Source of the DNA: Emticicia sp. C21
GTDB taxonomy: Bacteria; Bacteroidota; Bacteroidia; Cytophagales; Spirosomataceae
Direction of reading: 5' to 3'
DNA: 64,000 nucleotides
Assembly (NCBI RefSeq): GCF_003418935.1
Contig: NZ_QVMT01000005.1
Location: 310,279 to 374,278, forward strand
The notes under the pieces were generated by a model. That model did not search any database, had not been told where the DNA came from, and saw only the letters and a program-made list of their open reading frames with translations. The stretch's first letter is position 1, and each line of letters starts with the position of its first letter. The position numbers and the translations under genes were made by a program. Below are positions 27,440-36,095 of this stretch, one piece after another.

Positions 27440-27570
27440 GTCAGTATGTATTGATAACTGACTGAAAGTAAGGGGTTTGTTTAGTTAAATAAAAGTATTT
27501 GCCAGAAAACCAATCTATTAATTTATTGAGTGGCCTCCTGCATAAAAAACAGCTTTATAAATATTTTTTA

Positions 27571-28845
27571 TCAGGCTTGTGCCGAAACGACCTTATAACT
27601 ATAAGCTAATCCCATAGCTACACTATTAAAATTATCGCCTGATTTAATCTTATGCTCACCAAAACGCCTGGTGAAAATATTCTTCAAAGGTCTTACCATA
27701 GAAGTACCACCCGTCATGAAAATAACGTCAATATCTTCCTGGCTAATCTGATATTTTTCTAAAAATGCCATCAGGTATTCCTCAATCTTATCCAGATTCT
27801 TATTAATGACTTCTTGTCCGAAATCGTCTATCGTAATAGATTCTTTGAAATCGATTTCATTCTGATTAAACTCAAAAGAAGTTTCATCGTTATAAGTGAG
27901 GTCCATTTTGCTTTTTTCTATCTGCTTGAAAAGAACGTATCCCAGATTATCCTCAATCAGGGTCAAAAGGTTTTTGACTTTAGGATTTTTACCGGTAAAT
28001 CCATAAGATTTACTGATATTGGTTCGCATACGTAGCGTGTCCAGAAAGTTCATTTTCTCCCATGAGCAGATATTCTGGAAGTAAGACAAAGGCAAGTCTA
28101 TTAATTTACCGGGGGTTATTTCTTCTTTTACGCCTCTGCCAAAGTGGCCAGTGCCTTTATGCCACATAATATCAGAATCGAAACTATCGCCACCGATATA
28201 TATACCGCCTTGGGCAATCATATCAGCCCCTCTGTCAGCCTGATTAACGGCTTCAGGATTCAGACGCATTAATGAAAAATCAGAAGTTCCACCGCCAAAA
28301 TCGGCTACTAATACCAATTCTTCTTTTTTAATCTGGCGCTCGTAGGTGAAGGCAGCCCCGATAGGCTCCATCTGGAAATAAAAATCGGTGAATCCGGCGA
28401 TTCGTGCGGCTTTTGATAAGCGTTCTTGTGCTAAGGCATCTTTTTCAGAATTTTCATCAAATACTACAGGACGACCGATGACGGCAGTCGTAACATTTTC
28501 ACCTAAGAATTCATCCGCCTGTTTTTTTAGATGAATCAGAATCAATGATACCAAATCTTCAGCCTTGTATCTTTTATAACCGATAACCGTATCTATAAAG
28601 CTTTTATTTGGTAATACCTTTTTAATAGACTTCATAAAGCGTCCACGTCTTCGGTTTTCCACATAGCGCTCTATGGCTTCATTGCCTATTGAAAAAGTAA
28701 TTTCTTCACGTGCGCTTTTAGTTTCCGGGAAAAACAATAGTGAAGGGGTAGTGAATAATTTAACAACGTTGTTGGTTTTAGTATCAAGAATTACCAGGGC
28801 AGAGTTGGTCGTGCCAAAATCAATTCCGTAAATAAACTGACTCAT
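27571..28845 (-). CDS. Hsp70-family protein, YegD-like
   Basis: A 424-residue protein with the Hsp70/actin-fold ATPase domain but no substrate-binding domain, like YegD. Phosphate 1 motif GIDFGTTNSALV, phosphate 2 VADFGGGTSDFS and the adenosine motif IFMTGGTSMVRP are all present. The start at 28845 is chosen because the ATPase motif begins directly after it. An in-frame ATG at 28974 would add 43 residues of unlikely sequence and runs into a repeat element. The cellular role of YegD-type proteins is not known. Confidence 0.88.
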   Translation of the reverse strand: MSQFIYGIDFGTTNSALVILDTKTNNVVKLFTTPSLLFFPETKSAREEITFSIGNEAIERYVENRRRGRFMKSIKKVLPNKSFIDTVIGYKRYKAEDLVSLILIHLKKQADEFLGENVTTAVIGRPVVFDENSEKDALAQERLSKAARIAGFTDFYFQMEPIGAAFTYERQIKKEELVLVADFGGGTSDFSLMRLNPEAVNQADRGADMIAQGGIYIGGDSFDSDIMWHKGTGHFGRGVKEEITPGKLIDLPLSYFQNICSWEKMNFLDTLRMRTNISKSYGFTGKNPKVKNLLTLIEDNLGYVLFKQIEKSKMDLTYNDETSFEFNQNEIDFKESITIDDFGQEVINKNLDKIEEYLMAFLEKYQISQEDIDVIFMTGGTSMVRPLKNIFTRRFGEHKIKSGDNFNSVAMGLAYSYKVVSAQA

Positions 28846-28932
28846 GATTGAAAATTTCCGTGAAATATTAATGGGGAAAGGAACAACAGCTAAATTGATG
28901 GAAAAAGTTTCCCAGAGTGAAATAAAATGTTT

Positions 28933-28983
28933 GTAGAGACGATCGGTTCGCCGCGCGATGCATGGCGTCTTCATTGGTCTGTG
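28933..28983 (+). repeat. One-ended copy of the GTAGAGACG terminal-inverted-repeat element
   Basis: About 50 bases here match the left end of the element at 61307, including GTAGAGACG, CGGTTCGCCGCGCGATGCAT and CGTCTTCATTGGTCTGT, with a one-base gap. No matching right end is recognisable nearby, so this looks like a decayed or truncated copy. The surrounding gap (28846-29224) has no other gene and only this element and the promoter at 29191. Confidence 0.75.
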
Positions 28984-29190
28984 GAGATGAGGCTAATGTC
29001 TATAGGTTTTATCCTTCAAACTATAATTGTTGGATTCTATAAACCCGGAAAGACGCATAGAATACGTTTTTACAAAAATGGATCTATTAAATCTGAGTTA
29101 TATTTTACCTAACACCAACGGCGTTTGTCGCTAAAAAAACGGCTTGGTCTAAATTCACAGCAATATCCCTCTGAAACGAAAAATAGCCGA

Positions 29191-29198
29191 TATATTTG
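29191..29198 (+). promoter_or_regulatory. -7 element of the LytS/LytTR operon promoter
   Basis: TATATTTG is a perfect TAnnTTTG box 26 bases before the histidine kinase ATG at 29225. No -33 TTG is evident. Confidence 0.5.
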
Positions 29199-29224
29199 CG
29201 CCCAGAAACACTACCGCAGGTGGA

Positions 29225-30256
29225 ATGATTGATAAGAAGACTTTTATACGTTTCAATCTGATATTCTGGATACTCTACTTTTTATATGAATGGTTGGGTG
29301 GAGGCGCTATGACCGAAAACTATCATGCCTCTCTTATCAAAGCCTGCGTTTATATGCCAGCGGCATTTATGGTTTCTTATCTTTCAATTCATATCTTATT
29401 TGAAAAATACTTTCTGACAGACCGGAAGACCATTTTCTGGGTAGGTTTAATTTTCGTGGTCATTGTTTCTGTTTTTTTGAAGCGGGCTATTAATTATTAT
29501 TACGTCTATCCCTATATAGAGCCACACCCTTATCCAAGTCCGTATCTTTATTTTCCTAAGTTGCTATATGAGTTTGTAAACCTGTACTTTCTCGTATTTC
29601 TTTATAGTATGTTCTATTTTATGCGGGGTTGGTATAAGCAGCAAGAAGCTATTCAGGACCTTAAACAAGAAAAGACCGCTGCCGAGTTAGAGCTATTGAA
29701 ATCTCAGGTGCAGCCGCATTTTATTTTTAATACGCTCAATAGTATTTACGCCGAAGCCTTTAAGAAAAGTCCTGAAACAGCGCAGCAAATCATCAAACTA
29801 TCCAATCTGATAGAATATACTTTGTATGATTCGAAGAAAGAAAAGGTTGCTTTGGAAGACGAGTTGAAGTATATCAGAAACTATGTTGATTTACAGAAAA
29901 TAAGAATCGGTGATAAGGTGGATATATCGTTTAATATTTATAATAACATTAATCATATTCTGATTCCGCCGCTTTTGTTGCTACCTATTATTGAGAATTG
30001 CTTTAAGCATGGGGTGAATAATTCTATTAAGCCCTCGTGGCTGAGAATTGATATTTCTGTGAAAAAGAATGAATTGGTTGTAAAGGTTGAAAACAGTGTA
30101 GAGCCTGATGCGCAAAGCCCCAAACTGCATAATGGAGGTTTAGGTTTAAGTAATGTAGAACGACGATTGGCATTACTATATCCCGGCAAGCATGATTTTA
30201 AAATCTATAGTGAAGCGAATAGTTTTTTAGTGGTATTAAAATTAGTATTTGAATAA
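29225..30256 (+). CDS. LytS/YehU-type sensor histidine kinase
   Basis: A 343-residue membrane kinase. Four hydrophobic helices fill the first 135 residues (about 10-24, 38-58, 69-86 and 114-132). A short coiled coil follows, and then the His_kinase domain (PF06580) with QPHFIFNTLNSIY and phospho-accepting His165. The ATPase domain has the N-box LPIIENCFKHGV and the G-box NGGLGLSNVERRL. The stop overlaps the start of the response regulator by one base (TAATG), so the two are translationally coupled. The signal sensed is unknown. Confidence 0.93.
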   Translation: MIDKKTFIRFNLIFWILYFLYEWLGGGAMTENYHASLIKACVYMPAAFMVSYLSIHILFEKYFLTDRKTIFWVGLIFVVIVSVFLKRAINYYYVYPYIEPHPYPSPYLYFPKLLYEFVNLYFLVFLYSMFYFMRGWYKQQEAIQDLKQEKTAAELELLKSQVQPHFIFNTLNSIYAEAFKKSPETAQQIIKLSNLIEYTLYDSKKEKVALEDELKYIRNYVDLQKIRIGDKVDISFNIYNNINHILIPPLLLLPIIENCFKHGVNNSIKPSWLRIDISVKKNELVVKVENSVEPDAQSPKLHNGGLGLSNVERRLALLYPGKHDFKIYSEANSFLVVLKLVFE

Positions 30257-30960
30257 TGGCTTACCGCTGTTTAATCATTGATGACGAATTGCCTGCAAGA
30301 GAGCTTATCAAGGCTTACCTCGAAGTTCTGCCCGACTTCGAGGTTGTTGGCTTGTTTGATAATGCTATCGATGGGTTTATTTATCTGCAAAGCAACGAAG
30401 TCGATTTATTGTTTCTGGATATTCAGATGCCCAAGATGTCGGGGTTAGACTTATTGAAAGCCTTGCACAAAAAGCCTAAAGTGATTCTGACAACCGCTTT
30501 TCGCGAATATGCAGTGGAGGCCTTTGATTTAGAGATATTCGACTATCTGGTAAAGCCTATCAGTCAGGAACGGTTTTTAAAGGCCATTTCTAAATTCCTG
30601 CACTTTCAGGAGATAACCAAGGCGGTTAATCCCGAGCCGAATGCTTTTAATCAAGCCTATTTGTTTCTGAAAGTCGATAAAGATCAGGTAAAGGTATTTC
30701 TGAATGATATTCTGTATATCGAGGGATTAAAGGACTATATCAAGGTTTTTACCAATGAGGGGCTATATGTAGTGTATGAGCGATTGGGTTATATGGAGGC
30801 TAAATTACCTGAATCAAAGTTTATCAGAGTACATAAATCGTTTATTGTAGCTATTGATAAAATCAGTACTTATAATAACGATTCCTTGAAAATTCAACAA
30901 CAAGAAATACCCATCGGCCGGATGTATAAGCAGGTATTTCTGAATAAAATGGGAGGATAA
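30256..30960 (+). CDS. LytTR-type response regulator
   Basis: A 234-residue DNA-binding regulator and partner of the kinase before it. The receiver domain has the acidic pocket IIDDE, phospho-acceptor Asp55 (LFLDIQMP) and the switch residues TTAFREYAVEAF and YLVKPI. The C-terminal LytTR domain (about 135-232) includes DILYIEGLKDYIKVF, FIRVHKSFIV and IPIGRMYKQVF. Targets cannot be read. The next gene, a sugar dehydrogenase, is 115 bases away and separated by an inverted repeat. Confidence 0.94.
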   Translation: MAYRCLIIDDELPARELIKAYLEVLPDFEVVGLFDNAIDGFIYLQSNEVDLLFLDIQMPKMSGLDLLKALHKKPKVILTTAFREYAVEAFDLEIFDYLVKPISQERFLKAISKFLHFQEITKAVNPEPNAFNQAYLFLKVDKDQVKVFLNDILYIEGLKDYIKVFTNEGLYVVYERLGYMEAKLPESKFIRVHKSFIVAIDKISTYNNDSLKIQQQEIPIGRMYKQVFLNKMGG

Positions 30961-30968
30961 GGGAGAAA

Positions 30969-31045
30969 GGAACAAGGAGAACGGAAAAAGGAAAAATTTT
31001 CTCCATTCTCTTGTTCCTTGTTCCGTTCTCCATGTGCCTTGTTCC
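30969..31045. repeat. Inverted repeat after the LytTR gene
   Basis: GGAACAAGG (30969-30977) pairs with CCTTGTTCC (31037-31045), and the adjoining AGAACGG (30978-30984) pairs with CCGTTCT (31023-31029) across a short bulge. It may terminate the two-component operon, but the purine-rich repeated words suggest a dispersed repeat unit. Confidence 0.6.
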
Positions 31046-31075
31046 AAAAATTAATATTTTAATTTAAACATTTAT

Positions 31076-32263
31076 ATGAAAAAAGTAGCATTAGTTTCAT
31101 TCCTATTCAGTACGATAACTTATGTTTCATACGCTCAAGCCCCTGTAGAAACAAAAGCGCCAAACTCAGCTTATAAACCAGCTTTTGCCGGACAAACCAG
31201 AGCTAATGGCATAAAAACCAAAACCGCTTTTGGATTTAAAGTGCTTACCGAAAAACTGACCTCTCCGTGGGGTGTAAATAGTCTTCCGGATGGTAGATTG
31301 ATTATTACAGAAAAAGCGGGCAACCTACGTATTGCCAAAACCAGTGGAGAATTAAGCAAACCTATCACAGGCTTACCAGCCGTAAACTCAGACGGACAAG
31401 GAGGTCTTTTGGGTATTACTATCGACCCGGCATTTGAAAAAAATCGAATGGTTTATGTAGTTTTCTCAGAAAATGTAGAAGGCGGAACACATACTTCCGT
31501 AGCGAAAGGAAAACTATCGGCTGATGAATCGAAAATTGAGGGTGCCACAGTTATTTATCGTGCAACACCTGCCCACAAGGGTACATTACACTATGGTGGC
31601 CGTATAGTATTTGATAAGAGTGGAAATCTGTTCATTAGTACAGGCGAACGCTCGGATATGGTAACTCGTCCGCAAGCGCAGGCGCTTAATTCAAGTTTAG
31701 GCAAAGTGATTCATATCACAACTGATGGCAAGCCTGTTGCCGGAAATCCATTCGAGGGGAAAGAAGGGGCGAAACCTGAATTGTATTCTTATGGACACCG
31801 TAATGTGCAAGGCTTGGCATTTCACCCGACAACGGGAGAGCTTTATTCCAATGAATTTGGACCGAGAGGTGGTGATGAAATTAACCATGTGCGCGCAGGT
31901 AAAAACTATGGCTGGCCTACTATTACTTATGGTATTGAATACAGCGGTAAAACCATTGGTGATGTGATTCAGCAAAAAGAGGGAATGGAGCAACCAGTCT
32001 ATTATTGGGACCCGTCTGTATCACCAAGCGGGATGACGTTCTATAGTGGAGATTTGATTCCTGAGTGGAAAAACAATCTATTCGTTGGTTGCTTAAGCGG
32101 TATGCACATTGCTCGTCTGGTAATTGAGAACGATAAAGTGGTAGGTGAGGAGCGTTTGCTTTCGGAAGAATATCAACGTTTCCGTGATGTAACGCAAGGC
32201 AAAGATGGAGCGCTATACGCTATTACAGACCAGGGGAGGTTATATAGAATCGCGAAAAAGTAA
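31076..32263 (+). CDS. PQQ-dependent sugar dehydrogenase (GSDH/YliI family)
   Basis: A secreted 395-residue protein. Residues 1-20 are a signal peptide. The rest is a six-bladed propeller of the glucose/sorbosone dehydrogenase family (PF07995). Motifs include SPWGVNSLPDGRLIITEKAG, GQGGLLGITIDP, HYGGRIVFD with a likely catalytic histidine, YSYGHRNVQGLAFHP, EFGPRGGDEINHV and KNYGWPTI. These enzymes oxidise aldose sugars in the periplasm using PQQ. No PQQ synthesis genes are in the window, so cofactor source and substrate are open. Confidence 0.92.
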   Translation: MKKVALVSFLFSTITYVSYAQAPVETKAPNSAYKPAFAGQTRANGIKTKTAFGFKVLTEKLTSPWGVNSLPDGRLIITEKAGNLRIAKTSGELSKPITGLPAVNSDGQGGLLGITIDPAFEKNRMVYVVFSENVEGGTHTSVAKGKLSADESKIEGATVIYRATPAHKGTLHYGGRIVFDKSGNLFISTGERSDMVTRPQAQALNSSLGKVIHITTDGKPVAGNPFEGKEGAKPELYSYGHRNVQGLAFHPTTGELYSNEFGPRGGDEINHVRAGKNYGWPTITYGIEYSGKTIGDVIQQKEGMEQPVYYWDPSVSPSGMTFYSGDLIPEWKNNLFVGCLSGMHIARLVIENDKVVGEERLLSEEYQRFRDVTQGKDGALYAITDQGRLYRIAKK

Positions 32264-32299
32264 GTTTTAGTTAAGTAAAATAAATTGTAATTAAAGTAG

Positions 32300-32328
32300 A
32301 AATCCCCTTATCATTAGGGGATTTTCTA
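32300..32328 (+). terminator. Terminator of the sugar dehydrogenase gene
   Basis: A 9-bp stem AAATCCCCT/AGGGGATTT (32300-32308, 32316-32324) with a 7-base loop and T-rich tail lies 37 bases after the stop. The A-rich left side lets it serve the convergent VOC gene too. Confidence 0.8.
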
Positions 32329-32336
32329 TTTATATG

Positions 32337-32711
32337 CTACCTAACTAATGCGCAGAAAAAAGATATATCAAAGCCGTTTAAATCAACGAACGAAACTACT
32401 TTTCTTCCGTAAAATGTTTCGGGCTCAATATTCATCGGAATATTTTTGCTTTTTAAGTTGTCGATAATCTCATCAACAGAATCAACGTTAAACCATAAGC
32501 TGATATTTTTTTTCTCTGAAATACCTTCTTCTTCGTCTATACCAAGCATAAAAGTAGCCTCCTGCCATGCCATTTCAGCCCAATTAAGGCCATAATCCTG
32601 AGGAGCTTCCCAAATATGATTGGTAGCGGTACACATAAAACCAATATTTCCATACCATGCCATTGTTGCATCTAAATCTTTCACTTTCAGAAAAGGAACA
32701 CATTGTGCCAT
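32337..32711 (-). CDS. VOC-family (glyoxalase/bleomycin resistance-like) protein
   Basis: A 124-residue single-domain member of the vicinal oxygen chelate family. The pattern PFLKVKDLDATMAWYGNIGF at the start, ATFMLGIDEEEGI in the middle and GRKVVSFVDLNGFDISF at the end is the usual beta-alpha-beta-beta-beta repeat. Such small members may be enzymes or resistance proteins; the metal ligands are not fully convincing here. The reaction cannot be named. It is followed on the same strand by no close partner; the NmrA-like gene starts upstream. Confidence 0.8.
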   Translation of the reverse strand: MAQCVPFLKVKDLDATMAWYGNIGFMCTATNHIWEAPQDYGLNWAEMAWQEATFMLGIDEEEGISEKKNISLWFNVDSVDEIIDNLKSKNIPMNIEPETFYGRKVVSFVDLNGFDISFFCALVR

Positions 32712-32748
32712 CGCCTTTAGTATTTATAGTGGATACATTATTTCAGGG

Positions 32749-33612
32749 TTAAATGCTCTCTGCAAACTCTTTGAGACTAATTGTCGGTTTACCCAATTCT
32801 TCCCATGTTTGCGCAGCTTCAAATTTTTCAGGGTATTTATTCAAAGCCTCTACAATATGGTATCCATAGTCAAATTTCTGTATGAAAAAGCCCATAATTT
32901 TCATCATAAACATAGGTGCCCACATGGTGTAGAGTTTCTCTTTTTTATAATGTTTGATAAAATACTTTGCTGCTTCCTCTTGCGTGAAAGCTTCCGGGCC
33001 TTGTATGACGTAATCTCTGCTCTCCTCTTTGAGAATCTTAAAGGAATTTGCTACTTGTCTGGCATAATCCTCTGCAGCGATATAATAAAGCGGGTATTCA
33101 GATTTCCCGCCGATCGCAATCATATTGCCTTGTCTTGACTGGTAGGCAATACTTTCCATAAAAGTAGAAGGATAGAAAATAGTATAAGGAATGCCAGATT
33201 CTTTGATTTTTCTGACGGCCTCCTGCTTGATTCTGAATATCCACCAATCAAAACCATTCATTCCCTGGTAGAGATGGACTAAAGATGAAAGGTAGGCTAT
33301 TCGTTTAATATTTTGAGCTTTGGCAACCTTTATAATAGTATCTAAGCCTTGCTGCTCTGTATGAAATTCATTCTCTTTTTCAGTTTGAATTACTGATAGG
33401 CTTAGAAAAATGCCATCCTGACCCTTGATAGCTTTTTCTATATCAGCTTCATTCTTTAAATCTCCTTGAATGATATGCGCTTTCAGGAAGAGTTTTTGAG
33501 CAAGGGTTGAATCTCTTACCATTACAGTGACTTCAAATCCTGCATCAATTAATGCCTTGGTTACGGGTTTCCCAAGCAGTCCTGTTGAACCAAAAACTAC
33601 TATCTTTTTCAT
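32749..33612 (-). CDS. NmrA-like NAD(P)-binding protein
   Basis: A 287-residue atypical short-chain dehydrogenase. The Rossmann glycine motif GSTGLLGKPV is at residues 8-17. NmrA-like blocks are MVRDSTLAQKLF, IIQGDLKNEADIEKAIKGQDGIFL, IAYLSSLVH and TIFYPSTFMES. It lacks an obvious YxxxK dyad, so it may be a redox sensor rather than an enzyme, or an oxidoreductase acting on an unknown substrate. The VOC gene starts 37 bases downstream and could be co-transcribed. A TTTGAC-N5-GTCAAA dyad lies 25 bases before its start. Confidence 0.85.
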   Translation of the reverse strand: MKKIVVFGSTGLLGKPVTKALIDAGFEVTVMVRDSTLAQKLFLKAHIIQGDLKNEADIEKAIKGQDGIFLSLSVIQTEKENEFHTEQQGLDTIIKVAKAQNIKRIAYLSSLVHLYQGMNGFDWWIFRIKQEAVRKIKESGIPYTIFYPSTFMESIAYQSRQGNMIAIGGKSEYPLYYIAAEDYARQVANSFKILKEESRDYVIQGPEAFTQEEAAKYFIKHYKKEKLYTMWAPMFMMKIMGFFIQKFDYGYHIVEALNKYPEKFEAAQTWEELGKPTISLKEFAESI

Positions 33613-33636
33613 AAGGTTATGCGATAAAAAGAGATA

Positions 33637-33653
33637 TTTGACGACGAGTCAAA
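33637..33653. promoter_or_regulatory. Small dyad between NmrA-like and GlmU-like genes
   Basis: TTTGAC-GACGA-GTCAAA is a perfect 6-bp inverted repeat with a 5-base spacer, 25 bases upstream of the NmrA-like start and about 90 from the divergent gene. It could be an operator; no regulator family is recognised. Confidence 0.35.
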
Positions 33654-33744
33654 GTTATCTGATTTAGTCCCTCAAGGCAAACAAAATTTAGATGAAGGGA
33701 AAACTTTATTTATCTTTACCGCAGGAAAAACTAAAGAAAATAAG

Positions 33745-34962
33745 ATGAACTACATTGCTTTTGATGACGCTCAGATAAGAAATCAATTGAAACCCTTTAC
33801 TTTTACCAAGCCCGTAGCCGGAATCAGGTGTGGGATTCTGACCATTGGCCAGAAATGGGAAAAGACATTAGAAACTACCATTTCCTATCTGACCGAAAAC
33901 TACCTGCAAGAGAAATTTACACATATCAGCACCAACGATAATATCTACATCAACGGAAGTGTCTGCCCCAATTCTAGTATTCTGAGATTAATCCACCACT
34001 TAAAAGACGGAGAAAAATTAATTAATCAAGGTATTGTTTTAGCTATTAGAACTTCTCAGACACTCACTTTCCCGATTGATTATACCTCGTTTAATACTGT
34101 AGAACTTTTAGATGTTCAATCAACAATCGCACAAAATCTGTTAGGCCCTCAGCCAACAATCATACAAAATCTGCCGGATATTTATTTGAAAAACGGCGAC
34201 CAGATAAAAGCTGATTTTCCATTAATTACCAAAGGCCGACAATCACAGACTATTACAGACCCATTTACCCGTATCTATGCTCCTGAAAATGTTTTTGTAG
34301 AAGCAGGAGCAAGTATTAAGGCAGTTATTATTAATGCCGAAAACGGCCCTGTATATATCGGAAAGAATGCAACTATTCAGGAGGGAGCAATTATTATTGG
34401 TCCATTCTCTGCTGATGAAGGAAGTATTGTGGCTTGGGGCGCTAAAATGCGGGCAAATACCACACTAGGGCCTTTTTGCAGAGCAGGAGGTGAGGTTGGT
34501 AATTCGATTCTATCGGCTTATAGTAACAAAGCACACGATGGTTTTCTGGGTAATTCGGTCATAGGAGAATGGTGTAATTTAGGTGCCAACACCAATAATT
34601 CTAACCTTAAAAACGATTATTCTGATGTAAAACTTTATAGTTATGTTACTAATCGCTTAGAGAAAAGCGGTGAACTATTCTGCGGTCTTTTCATGGGTGA
34701 TTACACCAAAGCAGGTATAAGCACCATGTTCAATACAGGTACGGTAGCAGGAGTATGTTCCAATATTTTCGGGGCAGGTTTTCAGGATAAGCATATTCCG
34801 TCTTTTAAATGGGGAGGCGTAGATTCAGGTTATGCGCTTTACCGATTCGATAAAGCCATGCAGGTAATCAACGAAACCATGAAACGGAGAGATAAACAAC
34901 TGTCAGGAACCGACCTGCAAATTCTTCAATACATTCACGATACAGAGTCTTCTATTTGGTAA
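33745..34962 (+). CDS. GlmU-like sugar nucleotidyltransferase/acetyltransferase
   Basis: A 405-residue protein matching the Bacteroidota alternative GlmU type (TIGR03991). The N-terminal half is a divergent nucleotidyltransferase-like domain. The C-terminal half (about 185-370) is a left-handed beta-helix with hexapeptide turns such as NAENGPVYIGKNATIQEGAIIIGP and GEVGNSILSAYSNKAHDGFLGNSVIGEWCNLGANTNNSNL (quoted in part). It probably contributes UDP-GlcNAc for cell wall and LPS synthesis. It leads an operon with holB (20 bases) and hemC (6 bases). A 7/8 match to TAnnTTTG lies at 33711-33718. Confidence 0.82.
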   Translation: MNYIAFDDAQIRNQLKPFTFTKPVAGIRCGILTIGQKWEKTLETTISYLTENYLQEKFTHISTNDNIYINGSVCPNSSILRLIHHLKDGEKLINQGIVLAIRTSQTLTFPIDYTSFNTVELLDVQSTIAQNLLGPQPTIIQNLPDIYLKNGDQIKADFPLITKGRQSQTITDPFTRIYAPENVFVEAGASIKAVIINAENGPVYIGKNATIQEGAIIIGPFSADEGSIVAWGAKMRANTTLGPFCRAGGEVGNSILSAYSNKAHDGFLGNSVIGEWCNLGANTNNSNLKNDYSDVKLYSYVTNRLEKSGELFCGLFMGDYTKAGISTMFNTGTVAGVCSNIFGAGFQDKHIPSFKWGGVDSGYALYRFDKAMQVINETMKRRDKQLSGTDLQILQYIHDTESSIW

Positions 34963-34982
34963 GAATCTCGTAACTTTGCACT

Positions 34983-36089
34983 ATGCTTTTTCGTGAAATC
35001 ACAGGTCTTTCTGATATTAAACAATCGCTTATTGGTACGGTAGCCAATAACCATGTGGCGCATGCCCAGCTATTTCATGGAAATGAGGGGACGGCAAACT
35101 TATCATTGGCGTTGGCTTATGCTACTTATGTGAATTGTGAAGATAAACAGGCTGATGATGCCTGTGGCCGATGCCCAAGTTGTATAAAGATGAGCAAGCT
35201 GGCGCATCCTGATGTTAATTATCTTTTCCCGACAGCCGGCGGTAAAAGTGTACTTTCTGAAAACTTTATGCCGCAATGGCGTGATTTTGTGAAAGAAACC
35301 CCTTTCGGTAATTTATCTGACTGGCTAGAGAAAATCGGCGTAAAACAAGGGAATATACCTGCTGAAGAAGCCCGACAATTAATTCAGAAACTTTCGCTGA
35401 AATCATATGAGGGTGGTTATAAAATTGTGATTATCTGGAATGCTGAATGCTTGCATAATACGACAGCTAACGCTCTGCTTAAAATTCTGGAAGAACCCCC
35501 TGAGCAGACGCTGTTTCTATTAATAGTGAATAGCATGGAGCGCTTACTGACTACTATTATCTCTCGTACGCAAAGAGTAGCAGTCAGGACTTTTTCGGAG
35601 GCTGAAATTATTGAGTATTTATTGAAGTATCAGGATATTTCGCAGGAAAGAGCTAAACAGATTGCCTTTCTATCAGAGGGTAATTTACATAGGGCTTTAG
35701 AGATTGTTGATAAGTCGGAAGATGATGACCATGCCTGGTTTGCTAATTGGATGCGTATGTGTTATGCCCTGAATCTGCAGAAACTGGTGCCTATGGCTGA
35801 TGAATTTGATGCTAAAAGCAAAGAGCAGCAGAAAGGAATGTTGGAATATGGTCTGGGCATATTCAGAGAGATTTTTCTGTACCGGAATGGAGGAGAATCG
35901 CTTATCAGATTAGAGAACGATGAACTGATTTTTGTACAGAAATTCTCAGCGGCTATCAATCTCAATAATTTAGAACAGATCACAGAAGTGCTCAGCGAAT
36001 CGCATTTTCATCTGGAGCGAAACGCCAGGGCTAAAATAGTGTTTTTAGACATCTCGTTAATTATAGCAAGGTTAATGATGAAAGGATAA
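34983..36089 (+). CDS. holB: DNA polymerase III delta' subunit
   Basis: A 368-residue AAA+ clamp-loader subunit. The P-loop position reads HGNEGTANLSLA, lacking the Lys-Ser/Thr of active ATPases, as in delta'. A four-cysteine zinc module is at Cys52, Cys61, Cys64 and Cys67. The phrases NAECLHNTTANALLKILEEPPEQTLFLL (in part) and TIISRTQRV with the sensor region are typical. It works in loading the sliding clamp. It is the middle gene of the glmU-like/holB/hemC operon. Confidence 0.9.
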   Translation: MLFREITGLSDIKQSLIGTVANNHVAHAQLFHGNEGTANLSLALAYATYVNCEDKQADDACGRCPSCIKMSKLAHPDVNYLFPTAGGKSVLSENFMPQWRDFVKETPFGNLSDWLEKIGVKQGNIPAEEARQLIQKLSLKSYEGGYKIVIIWNAECLHNTTANALLKILEEPPEQTLFLLIVNSMERLLTTIISRTQRVAVRTFSEAEIIEYLLKYQDISQERAKQIAFLSEGNLHRALEIVDKSEDDDHAWFANWMRMCYALNLQKLVPMADEFDAKSKEQQKGMLEYGLGIFREIFLYRNGGESLIRLENDELIFVQKFSAAINLNNLEQITEVLSESHFHLERNARAKIVFLDISLIIARLMMKG

Positions 36090-36095
36090 TAGATT

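Noticed and set aside
28927-29112. A 61-codon open frame on the plus strand
   Set aside because: It begins inside the repeat element at 28933, has no promoter or family likeness, and its composition is that of non-coding repeat DNA.
30814-31047. A 77-codon minus-strand frame starting MEQGTW
   Set aside because: Its start is translated from the inverted repeat at 30969-31045 and the rest is antisense to the LytTR gene.
29225-32263. Sensor-regulator-dehydrogenase operon for sugar sensing
   Set aside because: A 115-base gap with an inverted repeat separates the dehydrogenase from the two-component pair, so a common transcript is not supported.
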